A DNA stretch of 64,000 bases, taken from positions 372,001-436,000 of the forward strand of contig JAAVVG010000014.1 in assembly GCA_012976225.1 (NCBI GenBank), written 5' to 3'. Shown here piece after piece: positions 14,611-26,071 of the stretch. The stretch's first letter is position 1. The number at the start of each line of letters is the position of its first letter. The position numbers and the translations under genes are program-made. The stretch comes from Golubevia sp. BC0850. Its lineage: Eukaryota; Basidiomycota; Exobasidiomycetes; Golubeviales; Golubeviaceae. Below the pieces are notes generated by a model that saw nothing but the letters and a program-made list of their open reading frames with translations, searched no databases and was not told where the DNA came from.

Positions 14611-15355
14611 ATGGGAAAGAGAGGTGAGCAGTCATGAGTTAGTCCACATTTATCTTCGTCATTTCTTCTGCTCACATTCTCTTCGACTTCATTCTCAATA
14701 GATAAAGCACGAAGCGTTGCAGTCTCGATCCCGTTCTGTTGCGATCCACCGCCGAAAGAAGGTGAAAGCGGACCTCTCAATGTCTTCATCTGCCTAGTAT
14801 CTTCAAGAAAACACGAAGGAAAATTCGTTCTTCCAAAAGGGGGGGCAGAGAAAGGAGAGGTCGAACGAGAGAGTGCCATCAGAGAGCTGTGGGAAGAAGG
14901 TAAGCTCTCATCCCATCCCAACCCAACTTTCTACGTTCCATCTCGTTTGTGTGGAGTATGAATTTCACATCGTCTTCTGTACTTACTTGAAGAGCTAGCT
15001 GACCTATGAACTCCGATCCTGCCCAACAGCTGGGCTCGTCCCTTCTCCTTCTCAGCCCAATCTTCCCGCTGCCTTCTTCTCTGCATCTGATCCCCTCGCA
15101 GATCACAAGCCTCACAAAAGCTCGCCATCAGAGGATTCATCTTCTGAGACTTTCGTACCTAGAGCCATCTATACTGCTCACCCGATCTACGTTCAAAGAG
15201 GGGAGAAAGCTCAAGAGTTGGCAGATTGGCCAGAGAAGAAAGAAAGGGAAAGGCAATGGTTTGGCTTAGCTGAAGCGAAGAAAAGATTAGAATGGAGAAA
15301 AGATGTTTCAAAGCTCTTGGAGGATTGGTCAAAAGACTTACCAAATGCGAGTTAG
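14611..15355 (+). CDS. APS1: Nudix hydrolase, diphosphoinositol polyphosphate phosphohydrolase (Aps1/DIPP) type
   Basis: Three exons (14611-14623, 14702-14899, 15030-15355) give 178 aa. The first exon encodes only MGKR plus one base, so no single long ORF reveals the gene. Exon 2 ends inside a perfect Nudix box, G-x5-E-x7-RE-L-W-EE-A-G-L, which starts GGAEKGEVE and is completed by exon 3. The Glu residues bind the catalytic Mg2+. The upstream ARSVAVSIPF and the later ERERQWFGLAEAKKRL segment match the Aps1/DIPP group, which hydrolyses diphosphoinositol polyphosphates and diadenosine polyphosphates. A Ser/Pro-rich insertion of about 35 residues follows the Nudix box. The assignment to the superfamily is firm; substrate is inferred. 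Confidence 0.88.
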
Positions 15356-15914
15356 TTTGGTTCTTTGCTCAGTCCAGTATTTGCCCTCTATTGATCAACT
15401 TAGGAGTACATCGTATAGAGAGAAATGACAACAACTCGTTGAGAGCCAGTTTTCGTTGAAGATGGAAACGTTCCTTTTGAAAGTGGGGAGGGCCAGACGG
15501 AGGGAGAGAGAGAGATCGCTGTCGCTTTGAGTTCTCAAATGGAAGCCTCTAATTGCAAGCTCAATGTCGACCTTCAACCTTCCCTTATATTGAGCATGCA
15601 AAGAAAGTGAGGCGTCGAGTAGAGAATGAGGAGTAGAAAGACTTAGAGTTCTTGACATTCTCACAAGCTGAATACTTTGTTCTGACATGAGGAGCTTTAC
15701 TGACACCTCAGCTGCGTATCTTCAGTGTCAACTCGATGAGTGTCGGCTTCGAAAAAGAAAGGAGAGAAATCTTCGAAGCCGACACTCATCAAGAAAGGAT
15801 TACAGATCAAATCATCACGTCAGAAAGCTTCGAGACTCCGAGAGCAAGAAATGTGAGCGACTGCAATCACAAGCGACGGAAGATTCAAATATGCAAAGAG
15901 AAACTGAGTACAGA
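15356..15914. other. convergent spacer holding a strong hairpin
   Basis: This is the 3' flank shared by the Nudix gene (plus) and the interrupted secreted-protein locus (minus). No supported gene. A perfect 19-base inverted repeat lies at 15735-15790 and is listed separately. Confidence 0.5.
15735..15790. repeat. perfect 19-bp inverted repeat with 18-base loop
   Basis: The arms at 15735-15753 and 15772-15790 are exact reverse complements (left arm begins GATGAGTGTCGG), separated by a purine-rich loop. As RNA this gives a long perfect stem about 125 bases past the stop of the minus-strand locus and 380 bases past the Nudix stop. It is not flanked by an obvious target-site duplication. It may be a 3'-end element or the remnant of a small duplication event. 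Confidence 0.75.
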
Positions 15915-16374
15915 TCAAAAAAAAAGTCCATAAAAGGAAAAGGGTTTGCCAAACGCTAGTGAAATTCGTTGGGAGATAGCAGTAGCATTGGTCCCTGCAG
16001 AAATGTGCTTGAAGAGAGATTGCAGATCCCCGTTTGTCTTTTGCCAGACACAGAATACCTTTGCCTTAGAGCTCATATCAGCTCCATGGTAATCACCTGG
16101 ATGGCAAACTGCCGCTGAGAAGCTGACAAGGTCCTTTGAAGTTCGCTTGTAGTTGATGCTGGATGATGGAAGAGGGGGAGACGGATGGGTCAGCTTTGAG
16201 ACTTCGTCGACCTCAGACTTTTCTGGTCAAAACTCACCAATCACAACGTCAGCTGTTACAGAAAGTCTCAGCGTCCCCTCCTGTGTAGGAGACCAATTGT
16301 CTGTAGTCAGTAGCTTGGACTGAGCTTGCACTGAGGGCTAAAGCGACTGAAGCGAGTAGGGCGAAGTATTGCAT
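15915..16374 (-). pseudogene. small secreted-protein locus, frame interrupted or splicing unresolved
   Basis: An ATG at 16374 opens a signal-peptide-like sequence (MQYFALLASVALALSASS) and a short mature part; an in-frame TGA at 16251-16249 closes it at 41 aa. A GTGAGT donor lies 18 bases further on, and a good CAG acceptor leads to an open segment from 16158 to 15915. In the same phase this segment reads as a Cys-containing, secreted-like domain (SFSAAVCHPGDYHGA, KAKVFCVWQKTNGD). Both halves look coding and lie in one phase, so either the gene is a recent pseudogene or I have missed a splice choice. A TATA-like GGGTATAAGAG lies about 95 bases upstream of the ATG. I do not recognise the family. 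Confidence 0.4.
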
Positions 16375-17111
16375 CTCGAAGTGATTGAGTTGAAATTAGG
16401 GGTGAAGAGAAAGATTTGAGAGAGGAGTCTCAAATATGAAAACATAAAATATGCCTTCTCTTATACCCTTGGAGACCTCTGGTCGGAGTCATCTCAGTCG
16501 GCACGTGGCAGCGGCTCTCCATCGTAAAGACTTCATCTGTGCATGCCTCTTAGGGTGGGAGGCCTGAGGAAGCATGAAATCTTTCTCGCGAACTTATGTA
16601 TGCATGGTAAGGTGCGTAGATTCTTATGCCCCTTACCGGTCTCCGAGACAGATGTTGCGAAGACGGGGAGAGAGGTTCCCCATCCCTCAGGGCCTCACAC
16701 TTCCCAAAAAGCCATGCAGCAACGTGTCAACTAAGGATCTCTAGTCTCAATCAATTCGAGCTAGAGTTGCAATCCCGTCGTTGAGATTGGCTCTGTCATT
16801 TTTGGAAATGCAATAAGGTGTTAATACATAATGTATTACTTACCTGCAGATGTTCAAGGAGGCGCAGATTCTCTCGAGATCTGAAATCTAAAAGCAGGGG
16901 AGATCCTTTTCAGAAAAACGAAGTGAAGAATTGAGAAATGAGATTGTGTGCTATTGGAGTACATTTGACCAGAAATCGAGACGTCCAGAAAAGAACGGAA
17001 ATAATGCTGAGAATGAGGGTGAAGTGAACGCAAAACCGACGAGAAACGAGTGAGATCCGAACGTCTAACGAGCCAATGGAGATTCAAAAGTTTCTATGAA
17101 TCTGGAAGATC
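16375..17111. other. spacer between secreted-protein locus and TLC-like gene
   Basis: A 737-base stretch. Near 16463-16475 is a TATA-like box for the minus-strand locus. Short open frames (for example 16543-16734) show no domain and no splice partners. The part next to 17111 is the 3' flank of the membrane-protein gene. Confidence 0.4.
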
Positions 17112-18370
17112 TCATGATGCTACTCCGACGGAAGTTGAACTGGAAGAGTTGGGACCAGTGAAGATACTGTCCGCTGGAGTTAGCGAAGAGCCTTTGTTTT
17201 TTTCCTGAAGCACCTCGATGATCGATGTGGCTCTTGGGAGATTTGCTCCACAAGCTTCCTCTGTCTTCTCCTGATCTCTGTACCTTTCTTCCAAGGAGTC
17301 TCCGATCTTCCAGACGACCCAAGAGCCCCAAACCTGAGTGATGGCCAAACCAACTGTGACGATCCAAACAACAATCGAATTGGCAATACCGTAAGAGGAG
17401 GTGTTCGAGGATTGCCACTGAGCCCAGATATAGATCGAGCCAGTGATAGCAGCTACTTTGCATATCAAAGATTGAATGGCTGAGAAACGAAGAAGAAGGC
17501 AAACTCTGTGAGCCGGCCATTTGAGTCGATATCCTGCTAAGGCAATGAAAGTCACTGAGAGAAGAAGAAAAGATGTTTGTGTTAGATTTTGGACTTCCAA
17601 AGCTTCTGATGGGCTCGACATGAACTTACACTGTTCCGTCGTTGCTTGAAAGATCCAGATCAATCCAGAGAGAAGGAACGAAGGATCATGAGTTCTATCC
17701 AACATTACTACGATGAAACTCATAACGAAGATCGTCAAAAAATGATGAGCTACCATAGGAAGTCTCATTCTTTCGCCTGAGAACATGACCAAAGGGAAAA
17801 TCCAGTCAGCAGCGAAAAGGCCCCAGAGGGAACATCAACACTTACGATAGAGCAGTTCGACCAAATACAGTCCGGCAATGAGATTTGCTGAGACCCTGAC
17901 CAGCTCTACTCTCCACAGGGTGAAGTTTAGTTTCAAGACTGGAGATGCTGTGAGCTGAATGACCAAGACTAAGGAGGTTATAAAGACCTGAAGAGCATAA
18001 ATTACCTGGAAGAGAAGATCGACACAAAACATCAGTGGCGTCCCTTGAAGCTCCTCACTTCGGTTTGAAAACTCACCATAGTCTTTTGAATATCATTTCT
18101 GAGACTGCTCCACTTCTTGGATCCTACCATGAGTGGCCAAAGCCAATATCTCAAGAAATAACATGCAAAGTAGAGAATGAACAGATAGGAAAAGAAGGCC
18201 ACTGGGATGAGACCTGGCTTTTCTGGATGGGCCTCTTCGACTAGACTGGATAGGACTTGGAGTGTTGAAGGCGTGAGAGATCGATAGATTGAAGGAGCCG
18301 GAGATGGGATTGGCGCTCCAAAAGCAGCGGTGGCGAAGAAGAGAACAAGGGATCCGAGGGAAAGCTTCAT
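17112..18370 (-). CDS. multi-pass membrane protein, TLC-domain-like, with signal peptide
   Basis: Four exons (18370-18077, 18005-17846, 17776-17630, 17554-17112) give 347 aa. Residues 1-18 are a clear signal peptide or first membrane segment (LGSLVLFFATAAFGA). Further hydrophobic segments lie at about 55-78, 99-118, 133-150, 158-180, 185-200 and 225-265. The stretch LYLVELLYR, then RMRLPMVAHHFLTIF, resembles the His-His core of TLC-domain proteins (TRAM/LAG1/CLN8), which lie in the ER and often handle ceramide or acyl chains. Lag1-type ceramide synthase motifs are otherwise not evident, so enzyme activity is uncertain. The C-terminal 60 residues are polar. The ATG at 18370 puts the signal peptide first. 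Tandem with the next small ORF on the same strand. Confidence 0.65.
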
Positions 18371-18449
18371 GTTTGAAGAGAAGACGAGCAGATGATGTCC
18401 TTCCAAATGAGATAAATGTAGCTATTAAATAGTTTGGAGGGACCACTCA

Positions 18450-18707
18450 TTACATAGTGATGACGTCGTCAAGGAGTTCAGAATGAATCTTCACCTGCGG
18501 AGACTCTTGAGCGACGAATTCGTCCAGTCTACTATTCACTTTGGCTGCTCTTGTCAGCTTTCTGAAGATTTTCAAACTGTATGGATTCCCTTTCCCGACT
18601 CCGTCTGAAGATCTGCCTCGAGGTCCAAGCTGATAGTGGTGGCGATGCCTGGTGAAGGGAATTTCCCGTCCCATCCTTCGGAATGCTCGAGCACCGCTAC
18701 CACTCAT
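18450..18707 (-). CDS. small basic unknown protein, 85 aa
   Basis: An uninterrupted ATG-initiated frame of 85 codons. The N-terminal half is Arg/His-rich (GARAFRRMGREIPFTRHRHHY) and the C-terminal half is more balanced. It could be a small mitochondrial or RNA-binding protein, but no motif decides this. It ends 79 bases upstream of the TLC-like gene, so it may instead be part of that gene's leader. Confidence 0.3.
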   Translation of the reverse strand: MSGSGARAFRRMGREIPFTRHRHHYQLGPRGRSSDGVGKGNPYSLKIFRKLTRAAKVNSRLDEFVAQESPQVKIHSELLDDVITM

Positions 18708-19387
18708 CTTTTGAATCGAAAAGGATTAAAATTAGAAAATATGGCATGAAATGGATTCCTTGATTAAAATTTGAGCCCCTAACAGACGAGGCTTGAGCTC
18801 CCGTTGGGACCGACTCTTCGGTATCGTCTGGCTATGTTAAGCTGCTCAAAGATCCTTTTGGCTAGATGTATTTCCTATGTAGAGTTCAAAATTTTGATTA
18901 ATCCGAAATGCTCTGGGAAGGGTGTCGATCGTGTCGAAGAGTTTCCAATGGACGATTCTGAGTGGGAAGGGAAGGACAAAAGGAGAGCAGCCCAGTCCCT
19001 CCCAACGATTCCTATGTGATTGCTTAAAATGGAAATCGAAAGGTCTAACACGGTGGTTGACGTAGGAAGAGGGGAGGGGGGAGGCAAAACGAGCTTGTAC
19101 ATCTCCGAAGACCGAGAGCAGCTTGTTGGAAAAAAGTTGAATTTGTGTGCTTCCAACACAACGTCAACGATTGGAACAGCTCATCTGGAAAGGCAGTCGT
19201 TGAAAAGGAGAAGATACATTAAGGTCAACATCTAATTCAACTCAAATATCAAGAGAAGGGAGGAACTCATTCATTCACAGAGAGAGAGAGAGAAGCAGCT
19301 GCTATTCATTCACCTTTCTCCCTCCTCCTCTTCTTCTTCCTCTCCCTTCCGTTAACTCTCTTACCCTAACCGAACAGCTTCTTCAAG
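18708..19387. other. spacer and RPA190 promoter
   Basis: A 680-base divergent region. A GA run (19283-19296) and a pyrimidine-rich tract (about 19310-19350) lie just before the RPA190 ATG and are probably leader sequence. No supported gene, and no tRNA-like or repeat structure is seen. Confidence 0.4.
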
Positions 19388-22300
19388 ATGGATATCACAA
19401 GACCATTACTATCAACGATCTCTTCAACATCATTCTCTTTCCTTTCAGCTAAAGAGATTAGAGACATCTCTGTCAAGAAGATTGAGAATCCAGTTCTATT
19501 CGATGCTGGTAACAATCCAACAGCAGGTGGTCTTTATGATCCTGCTATGGGTCCAATGAGGAAAGATGATCTGTGAGTGGCACACTCTTAGATAGAATCA
19601 CCCTTACACCGAGGTGACTGAGCTTACCTTCCTCTTCTTCCCATTCCCTCCCAAGATGTACTACCTGTCAGCTCAACTCCTTTCGATGCCCGGGTCATTT
19701 TGGTCACATCGAATTGCCAACTCCAGTATTTCATCCATTGTTCATGGTTCATATGTTCACTCTTTTGAGAGGAACTTGTCTCTTCTGTCATCGGTTTAGG
19801 TTGCCAGAGGTTCAGGTGAGTTAAGTTAGCAAGAGAGAAGAGGAGATAGAGGGCGTTGGGGGAGGAGTCAGAAGCTCTAGGGCAATAGGACATTGAAAGA
19901 TGGAATCTACGAAACGAACAAGGGTTATCTTGAAGCCGTCGAAGAGGAATTATCAGCTCTGGGTTGCAGAGTGTCTGACGAGACCTCCCTCCCTTCTTCC
20001 CCAACCCTCCTACTCTTAGCTTACAATCTTCATCGCAAGACTTCAACTTCTAGAATACGGTCTTCTCAGAGAATCAGAAGAGATCTCAGGAGAAGTCCCT
20101 TTCGGTCAGCCACTACCGAAAGCAGCGAAATCTAAAACGTCAAAGAAGAAGTCAAAGAAGGATGAAGATGAAGAAGATGAAGACGAAGCCGAAGACGCAG
20201 AGGAACAAATGGAAGTAGCTGTGAACAAATCTGGAAGAGAACCAGAGACGATTCCTGCCTTCAGATCTAGGATCAAGAACAGAGTCAGAGATTTGATCAA
20301 AGTAGCTGTCAAGTCGAATGGTGGAAAACAAGATTTGAGAGGGAAAGGAAGAGATAGAGCTAGTGCTGTTTATTCTGAGAGGAAGAATACGATCGCTCAG
20401 TTCATGAAGGCCATTCAGTCTAAGAAGTGTCCTAGGTGTACTGCGTGAGTAGAGAGAACAGGGAAGGAGTGATTCCTCCTTCGTAACCTTTATCCTGACA
20501 CACTTTCTTTTCGACAGTCAAAACCCTACTCTCACGAAGGATGGACATCTCAAAATCTCAGAGACGGATCTCAATCCAAAGCAGAAAGCAGTTCATCAAG
20601 GAATAGGGATCTTCAGACCTGACGCCATGCTCGAAGCCTCTCTTCTTCCAGAATTCAACTCCAAAGGATCAGGATCTTCCAGCAACGGTCGAGCAAGAGA
20701 AAGTTCAGTAGACTCGGATTCCGGAAGTGAAGCAATGGAAGACAATAGGATGGAAGACAACGAACCGATGCAATTGGATCCTGTGGCTAGTTCCAGCTCG
20801 AAAAAGCTCAACAAGAAAGTCATGACTCCAGACGTTTGTAGAGCTAATCTCCGACTACTCTTCCACAACGAACCGATACTCTGCTCTTTGATCTTTGGTA
20901 GACATGGTCCTTTCGAAAGCGGAATCATCAGTGATGGACCTTCTTCTTCTAGGACCTCGGTCAACAATGGAGCAACTGCAGACATCTTCTTCATGGACGT
21001 CGTTTTCGTTGCTCCTATCAGATTCAGACCTGCTTCGGTGATGGGAGATCAAACTTTCGAGAATCCTCAAAACGAACTTCTCACCAAAATCATCAACTCG
21101 GTCGGAAAAGTTAGAGATTCAAAGTACAAGGTTGCCATCGCTTGCTCCAAACCTGAAGCACCCGAAGGAGAGGAACTGTCAGCTACGGTTCTTCAAGCAA
21201 TCGAGAAGCAGGGTAAAGAGGCAAGGCTGATCGCTTTCCAAGGACTTCTAGAAGACATGGTTCAACTTCAAGTAGATGTCAACTCTTTCATGGATTCGAC
21301 CAAGAACCCAAATCAACCTGGTCAAGGTAGAATGAATCCAAATGGAGTCAAGCAGACTTTGGAGAAGAAGGAAGGTCTTTTTAGAAAACACATGATGGGA
21401 AAGAGAGTCAACTATGCTGCTAGATCAGTCATCTCTCCAGACGTCAACATCGAGACCAATGAGATCGGAGTTCCTCCAGTCTTCGCCAAGCGTCTCACCT
21501 TCCCAGAGCCAGTCACTATTCATAACGCTGACGAATTGAGACAGCTAGTCATCAACGGTCCCGATATCTATCCAGGGGCGGTCTCGGTCAAGAACGAGGA
21601 TGGAACAGAAACCTTACTAGGAAAGAAGACAGAATCTGAAAGGACAGCTATCGCCAATACTCTCTTGACTGAACAAGAGAATACCTCTAGAGAAGCCAGA
21701 GGAACTTTCGGAGGATTAGGTGGGAAGCCTAGAACTGCTACTGTCAACAAGCAGGTGATGAGGCATCTTCGAGATGGAGACATCTTACTTCTAAATCGTC
21801 AGCCAACTCTTCACAAACCTTCGATGATGGCTCACAAAGCCAAGGTCTTGAAAGGTGAAAAGACTATCAGGATGCACTACGCTAATTGTAACTCTTACAA
21901 TGCCGATTTCGATGGAGACGAAATGAACATGCATTTCCCTCAATCTCAAACTGCCAGAGCTGAATGTTACAACATCGCCAACACTGACAATCAATATCTA
22001 GTACCTACCTCCGGAAACCCTCTTCGAGGTCTCATTCAAGATCACGTCGTCGCTGGAGTATGGATGACGTGTAAGAACACCTTGTTCGAGAGAGAAGAGT
22101 ATCAACAGCTTCTCTACGGAGCTCTGAGACCTGAGGAGGACTACACCGGTGGAGGAACTGGAAAAGTCTTGACTGTCACTCCTGCTATCTGGAAACCTCA
22201 GCCGAGGTGGACTGGAAAGCAGATCATCACTACCATCCTTCTCAATCTCAAGCCCTCTGAGTCTGCCGGTCTTACCATGACTTCCAAAGCCAAGGTGGCA

Positions 22301-25300
22301 GGAAAATACTGGGGCAAGGATCACGCTATGGAGGAGAAGGTCATCTTCGAGAATGGTGAACTCCTCTCTGGAGTCTTGGACAAATCTCAATTCGGTGCCT
22401 CTGCCTACGGAGTTGTTCACGCCATCTATGAGATCTACGGACCTGAGTACGCTGGAAAGCTTCTCTCTATCTTCTCAAGACTCTTCACCAAGTTCCTTCA
22501 GCACAGAGCTTTCTCTTGTAGAATGGACGATCTTCTACTATCTTCCAAAGGAGACGAAGCTAGAGCCAAGCTGTTGAGAGATGGAAAGGACAACGGAAAC
22601 GTCGCTGCTATGAAGAGCGTAGGTCTCGAAGGTCAAGATGCTACTCAGAGCGAAACGGACAGGAATCTGAGGTTCAGACTGGAAGAAGTCTTGAGAGAAG
22701 ACGACAAGTTGGCAGCTCTGGATGTCGAAATGATGTCAGCTGCCAACAAGTTGACTTCCGAGATCATCGACGCCTGTATTCCGGACGGACTCGACAAGAT
22801 CTTCCCTCACAACAACATGCAAATGATGACGGTCTCTGGAGCTAAGGGATCTCCTGTCAACGTCTCTCAGATCTCTTGTCTGCTCGGTTCTCAAGCTTTG
22901 GAAGGTCGAAGAGTTCCAGTCATGGTTTCAGGAAAGACTCTCCCATCCTTCAAACCTTTCGACACCAGTACCAGAGCTGGAGGATTCATTGGAGGTAGAT
23001 TCTTGACTGGAATTCGACCTCAAGAGTACTACTTCCATTGTATGGCTGGAAGAGAAGGTCTTATCGATACTGCCGTCAAGACTTCTAGATCTGGTTACCT
23101 TCAGAGATGTCTAATCAAGCATTTGGAGGGAGTCACAGTGCACTACGATCATACTGTCAGGAATTCAGATGGCTCTGTCTTACAATTCCATTACGGAGAA
23201 GACGCTCTCGATGTCACCAAGTCCAAGTATCTGGATCAATTCGACTTTACTGCTCAGAACTTCCAGTCCTTCAACAAGCGCTACAATCCTACCGCCTTCC
23301 ACAAGCTGATTGGAACTGTACTCAACGAAGAAGCTTACGATGCTGCTTCCGATCACATGAAGAAGGCTCTGAAGAAACCTCACAAGTACGGACCAGCTCT
23401 TTCTGAGTATTCTCCTGCTCGATTTTTTGGGGCAACTTCAGAGAAGTTCGCTCAAGAAGTGGAGGATTACATCAAGAAGAATGGAAGTGGTCTTCTGGAG
23501 ACTGGCGGAAAGAAGAGAAAGAAGAAGAATAGGAAGTCTAAAGGTGAAGAGGATCAAGAAGACGAAGTCATGCAAGAGGTCAAGAAGGCTTTGATCAAGG
23601 ATGCCAATGAGAAGACTAATGTTGAACGTTTTAGAGCTATGAATTCAGCTCTCTATCAGCGTTCTCTAGTCGAACCTGGAGAGGCTGTAGGTCTTCTAGC
23701 AGCCCAAGGAGTTGGAGAACCTTCAACTCAAATGACTTTGAACACTTTCCATTTCGCTGGTCATGGAGCTGCAAACGTTACTCTAGGTATTCCACGTCTT
23801 AGAGAAATCGTTATGACTGCCTCCCAGAAGATTCAAACTCCAATCATGAAGCTTCCGTTGAGAAAAGGAATCAGTGCTCAATCCGACGCTGCCAAGCTCT
23901 TTTGCAAGAACGGTTCTAGATTGATGCTTTCTCAAGTCGTCGATAACGCAGTTGTTACTGAAAAGATGCTACCGAAGACTTCCGAGAACGGATTCGAGAG
24001 GAGAAAGCTCTTCGTAGTTCGATTGAACTTCTATCCTTACGGAGAATGTCTAGAAGAATACAACGCCAAACCTCAACAAATCTTGGAATCTCTGGCTAAG
24101 TATTTCGTTCCTATCTTCCAAAAGGAGACCAACAAGGAAACGAAACAGCTAGCTAAGGATCGAAAGATGCAAAATGAAAGTCTAGGAACTGGAAAGAGAG
24201 TCTCTGATACCGAAGGACTCAAATCTAACGAAGATGGAGACGAGGAAGCTGCTCCCAAGAAGAAAAGCAAGAAAGCCTCGAAGAAGGATTCATCATTTAA
24301 GGCGTCCAGACCTGCTGGACTTGACGATGCCTCTGATTCGGATGGAGACGATGAGGATCTAGACGGAGAAGGTGATGGTGATGCAGATGATCAAAAGAGG
24401 AAAGCCAATTCTGGAGCTGCTGCTTCTTATGAAGAAGACGATGCAGACAAGCCAAGCGCCGAAGAAGAACTTATAGCTGAATTGGACGAAGACTCGGACT
24501 CGGATGAAGCAGATGATGACGACGGAGAAGTTCTCAAAGAAGACAAGCCAGATTTCTCAGGACCCAAGAATCAATCTAACGCTATCGAGAAAGGAGTCAA
24601 AACTCTCAACAGAGCTGTGAATAACAGTGAAGTCATGAGCAATGCTACTTTCGATGAGGAGAATTACGAATGGGCTGAATTCGAAGTGGAACTACCTTCA
24701 GAATACAACTCTGAGAAGATTTTGCTGATTAGAATAGTGGAACAGGCCTGTAGGCTCAGTGTTGTTCATGAAAGTGAGTTTTTGAGCTGATACTCAATGG
24801 ATGCCAGCCTAGACGACTGACTCCGAGCCCTTATTCCCTCCTCCTTCCTCCCTTGATCGATCTCCACAGTTCCAAAGATAACTCGTGTTCTTGCTCCTGT
24901 AGCTGTGACGAAGGAAGAAAAGGACAACCCAGCCCTCACAGCTGAAGGAATTGTGAGTTGTCTCTTCACACTTCTGCTCTCGACTCGCCTCTCGTCCCTA
25001 TCACTGATTGCGACTTCTTTCACTTCGCCCCTCAGAACTTCCGAGGTATTTGGGCTGATGCAGCTGATCTCGTCGATCTCAACAAGATAAACACCAACGA
25101 CATTGGAGCTCTTCTTCACACCTACGGAGTAGAGGCAGCTAGAGCTGGAATCGTAGCCGAAATGGCTGGAATCTTCAAAACGTACGGTATTGGAGTCTCT
25201 ATGAGACATCTTTACCTAATTGCAGACTATCAAACTTCTGCTGGAGGCTTCAGACCTTTCAGTAGAATCGGTATCGCAGACGCTCCAAGTCCTCTGTTGA

Positions 25301-25476
25301 AAGCCAGTTTCGAGATGACGATGAAGTTCTTGGGAGATAGTGCTCTTTATGGTGAAAGTGATGAGCTGGATGGTCCTTCTGCTAACATCGTCGTAGGAAG
25401 ACCTGTTCATTCTGGAACTGGAGCTGCTCATATCCATCTTCCTGTCACTCGTAATGTGGTGTTTGCTAGAGGATGA
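19388..25476 (+). CDS. RPA190: DNA-directed RNA polymerase I largest subunit
   Basis: Six exons (19388-19572, 19656-19815, 20020-20444, 20518-24773, 24870-24952, 25036-25476) give 1849 aa. The clamp zinc-binding motif [19 protein letters not shown] spans the exon 1-2 join. The catalytic loop [15 protein letters not shown], near residue 718, holds the Mg-binding aspartates. The bridge-helix region includes [19 protein letters not shown]-like residues, and the trigger-loop segment is [15 protein letters not shown], the form typical of Pol I rather than Pol II or III. It transcribes the 35S rRNA precursor in the nucleolus. It is about 180 residues longer than the budding-yeast protein because of Lys-rich and Asp/Glu-rich inserts near the N-terminus (exon 3) and C-terminus (about 1470-1620). 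Exon 3 is chosen by homology: an alternative acceptor at 19880 would break the frame. Confidence 0.96.
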
Positions 25477-26071
25477 GGGAAGGGAGGAAGGGAGGAAGGG
25501 AGGGGGAGTAGAAGTTTTGAGTCTGTAATTTAATCTCACATTCATAGAATCCATCAGCAGCAAAAAAAGAAAAAAAAAGAAAAGAAAGAAGAAGGAGTTG
25601 CGATTGATCTGATCATCCTGACGCTTGATAGCTTGATACTTTACTCGGACAGAATCCAAATCACAAAATGTGCGCTCACTCGCACCTTCAGAACCGCCAT
25701 TTTCGAATTTCTCGAAATTTCTGGCTTCATTGATCCGATGAGACAAAGATGTAGCAAATTCAAGCACGCGTATGTTCTCATTGTCTCGTATGTTCTCATG
25801 TTCTTTTCCACCTGGATCGCCATCTGGTTGTCGCCTCGCTTAAACCTCGGTGTCGGACCCATCCTTCATACGACCAAATACCACAAATCTCAAGGCAGGA
25901 AATCTAGAGTATCCTAGTTCAAGGAAATTCCAGAAAATTTCGATCCAACGCTACAAAAAGAAGACTTATCCCTTAACGTCTTCCCATCTTCTCCCCATCT
26001 ACCTCTTCTAAACTCAGAGATTGACTAACAAGTGTCTCTGTTTCGGTTCTAATCCTATTGCACGAAGGAAA
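25477..26071. other. spacer after RPA190
   Basis: A 595-base stretch with GGGAGGAA repeats (25478-25506) and an A-rich run (25561-25590) that are probably RPA190 3' UTR. A near-repeat TATGTTCTCAT.. occurs twice at 25770-25800. A short open frame with one hydrophobic segment (25738-25917) has no supporting context. The last 150 bases are the promoter of the secreted protein. Confidence 0.4.

Noticed and set aside
19880-20019. open frame after CTCTAG in RPA190 intron 2
   Set aside because: Homology requires HRFRLPEVQ to join directly to [16 protein letters not shown] at 20020; the intervening frame fits no Pol I sequence.
25738-25917. 60-codon frame with one hydrophobic segment downstream of RPA190
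   Set aside because: The longer frame begins at TTG, codon use and context give no support, and it overlaps the promoter of the secreted-protein gene.
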